DNA of 64,000 nucleotides from Edaphobacter lichenicola (lineage in GTDB: Bacteria > Acidobacteriota > Terriglobia > Terriglobales > Acidobacteriaceae): contig NZ_CP073696.1 in the NCBI RefSeq assembly GCF_025264645.1, positions 4,216,001 to 4,280,000 of the forward strand. Direction: 5' to 3'. Every line of letters begins with the position of its first letter. Position 1 is the first letter of the stretch. The position numbers and the translations under genes are program-made. Below are positions 63,131 to 64,000 of this stretch, piece by piece. Under the pieces are notes generated by a model. That model did no database searches, was not told the origin of the DNA, and was given only the letters and a program-made list of their open reading frames with translations.

Positions 63131-63913
63131 ATGCCAGCCGAAATCATCCTCCAGCGAACCCCGGACGACGACGCGCTCCTCGACAAGCGCGAGCAACTTG
63201 CCATCGTCCGCACCACGCTTGCCGAGCGCGAATCCGAACTCGCCCAGATCCGCGCCCAGCTCAAGACCTTCGAAGGCCGTTACGTCCGTCAGGTTGGCAT
63301 CCTCTACGCCGAGCTCGACGACCTCGAAGCGCGCATCGCCGAGCGCGAAGTCGACCTCTACGACTCCGACTCCGCCCGCCGCCGGGCGGAAGAGACCCGG
63401 CAGCGCGCACAGGAGACCCACGATGCCGCATTCAGCGAGGCCCGCGAAGCCGAAGAGTTCGACCCGCCACCCAGCCTCAAGACCCTCTTCCGCGAGGTCG
63501 CCAAGCGCATCCACCCAGACTTCGCCCGCGACGACGCCGAGCAGAAGCACTTCACCCTCTTGATGGCCCGCGCCAATCAGGCCTACACCCGCGGCGACAC
63601 CGAAACCCTCCAGCGTCTGCTCGACGATCACCGCGAGATCAATGCCTCCATCGCCGGCGAAGGCGCCGCCGCCGAGCTTCTTCGCATCACACGCCAGATC
63701 CACCACGCCGAGCGCGACATCGCCACCCTCAACGCCGAGCGGAACACGCTGCTCGCCAGCGAAATCGCCCAACTCCACCTCGATGCCGAAGCCGCTGCCC
63801 GCGAGCACCGCGACCTCCTCACCGAACTCGCCACCAACCTCCGCGAGCAGATCGCCGACGCCCAGCGCCGCTTCGAGCTCATCGACCGCCAGATCAGCGC
63901 CCATGGAAAATAG
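63131..63913 (+). CDS. Coiled-coil protein with central J-domain
   Basis: 260 residues from ATG 63131 (GGAAG 5 nt upstream); an ATG at 63053 adds 26. An N-terminal coiled coil (about 20-105, REQLAIVRTTLAERESELAQIRAQL) is followed by a short J-domain at about 115-155 (SLKTLFREVAKRIHPDFARDDAEQKHFTLLMARANQAY) with the HPD motif at 128-130. A C-terminal coiled coil (about 160-260) follows. Helix I and the Gly/Phe region of DnaJ are absent. It should stimulate a DnaK-type Hsp70, with the coiled coils as client or dimer parts. Confidence 0.8.
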   Translation: MPAEIILQRTPDDDALLDKREQLAIVRTTLAERESELAQIRAQLKTFEGRYVRQVGILYAELDDLEARIAEREVDLYDSDSARRRAEETRQRAQETHDAAFSEAREAEEFDPPPSLKTLFREVAKRIHPDFARDDAEQKHFTLLMARANQAYTRGDTETLQRLLDDHREINASIAGEGAAAELLRITRQIHHAERDIATLNAERNTLLASEIAQLHLDAEAAAREHRDLLTELATNLREQIADAQRRFELIDRQISAHGK

Positions 63914-63915
63914 AC

Positions 63916-64000
63916 ATGTCCATGGACGATAAAGCCACACCCAAACCCGGCCTCCAGCACATCCCCACTGGCACCGCGCTGTCGCTTCATTCGCCCACGC
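63916..64000 (+). CDS. Start of a truncated gene
   Basis: An ATG 2 nt after the J-domain gene stop begins a frame that stays open to the window edge (MSMDDKATPKPGLQHIPTG...; a second in-frame ATG is at 63922). The ribosome binding site is weak, and only 28 codons are visible, so no family can be named. Close spacing suggests co-transcription with the J-domain gene. Confidence 0.4.
   Translation, partial: MSMDDKATPKPGLQHIPTGTALSLHSPT

Overview
The window looks like chromosome of a Gram-negative, soil-type Acidobacteriota (Terriglobia; Granulicella, Edaphobacter or Terriglobus-like). Three things suggest this: complete outer-membrane assembly genes (lptD, bamA), a VWFA-related protein of the acidobacterial kind, and many secreted peptidases and glycosidases next to lineage-restricted secreted proteins. 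The taxon is inferred from gene content, not from a marker search. I found no rRNA, tRNA, CRISPR array, intact insertion sequence or prophage. The dense, GC-rich coding strand creates long open antisense frames, which I treated as shadows.

Layout. 1-5.9 kb: short secreted or membrane proteins (CsbD-like, glycine zipper, DUF4440-like, a lipoprotein with a helical partner), with the longest gene-free gaps. 6.0-9.9 kb: a DPGSG microprotein with a membrane-anchored sulfatase-fold enzyme, a monohaem cytochrome and a DUF5715/M15-like peptidase. 9.9-20.3 kb: envelope biogenesis. lptD is followed on the same strand by a DsbA-like thioredoxin and a SurA/PrsA-like PPIase, then a Gfo/Idh/MocA oxidoreductase; an RDD protein is divergent and bamA follows. 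20.5-30.3 kb: CPXCG protein, cysteine dioxygenase, molybdopterin oxidoreductase, TMEM175-type channel, zinc-ribbon coiled coil, M1 peptidase, PaiB-like flavoprotein and a divergent EmrB/QacA exporter. 30.4-37.6 kb: an outer-membrane porin and a glycan-use group (GH35, aldo/keto reductase, GH127, NTF2-like protein). 37.7-46 kb: ATP-dependent DNA ligase, prfA and prmC separated by two secreted-protein genes, and a DUF885 peptidase. 46-51.5 kb: an MsrP-like Mo enzyme with its cytochrome b, an FAD oxidoreductase and a membrane acyltransferase. 51.7-64 kb: clpB, plsC, DUF4239, M23 peptidase, DUF1275, Hsp20, S10 peptidase, a decayed ABC-permease tail, the VWA protein and a coiled-coil J-domain protein.

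The most interesting non-coding signal is a matching inverted repeat, AAATATGA-N11-TCATATTT, upstream of both clpB and hsp20, which lie 4.6 kb apart. Both encode protein-quality-control chaperones, and the motif matches neither CIRCE (HrcA) nor HAIR (HspR). It is a candidate undescribed heat-shock operator or promoter. At hsp20 a second, wider 9-bp inverted repeat surrounds it. Other points worth a look are the lptD-Dsb-PPIase gene order, a cysteine dioxygenase that keeps the mammalian-type Cys-Tyr pair, a charged insertion in the DNA ligase, the highly charged leader of the Mo enzyme, and several strong intergenic hairpins that lack T-tracts.
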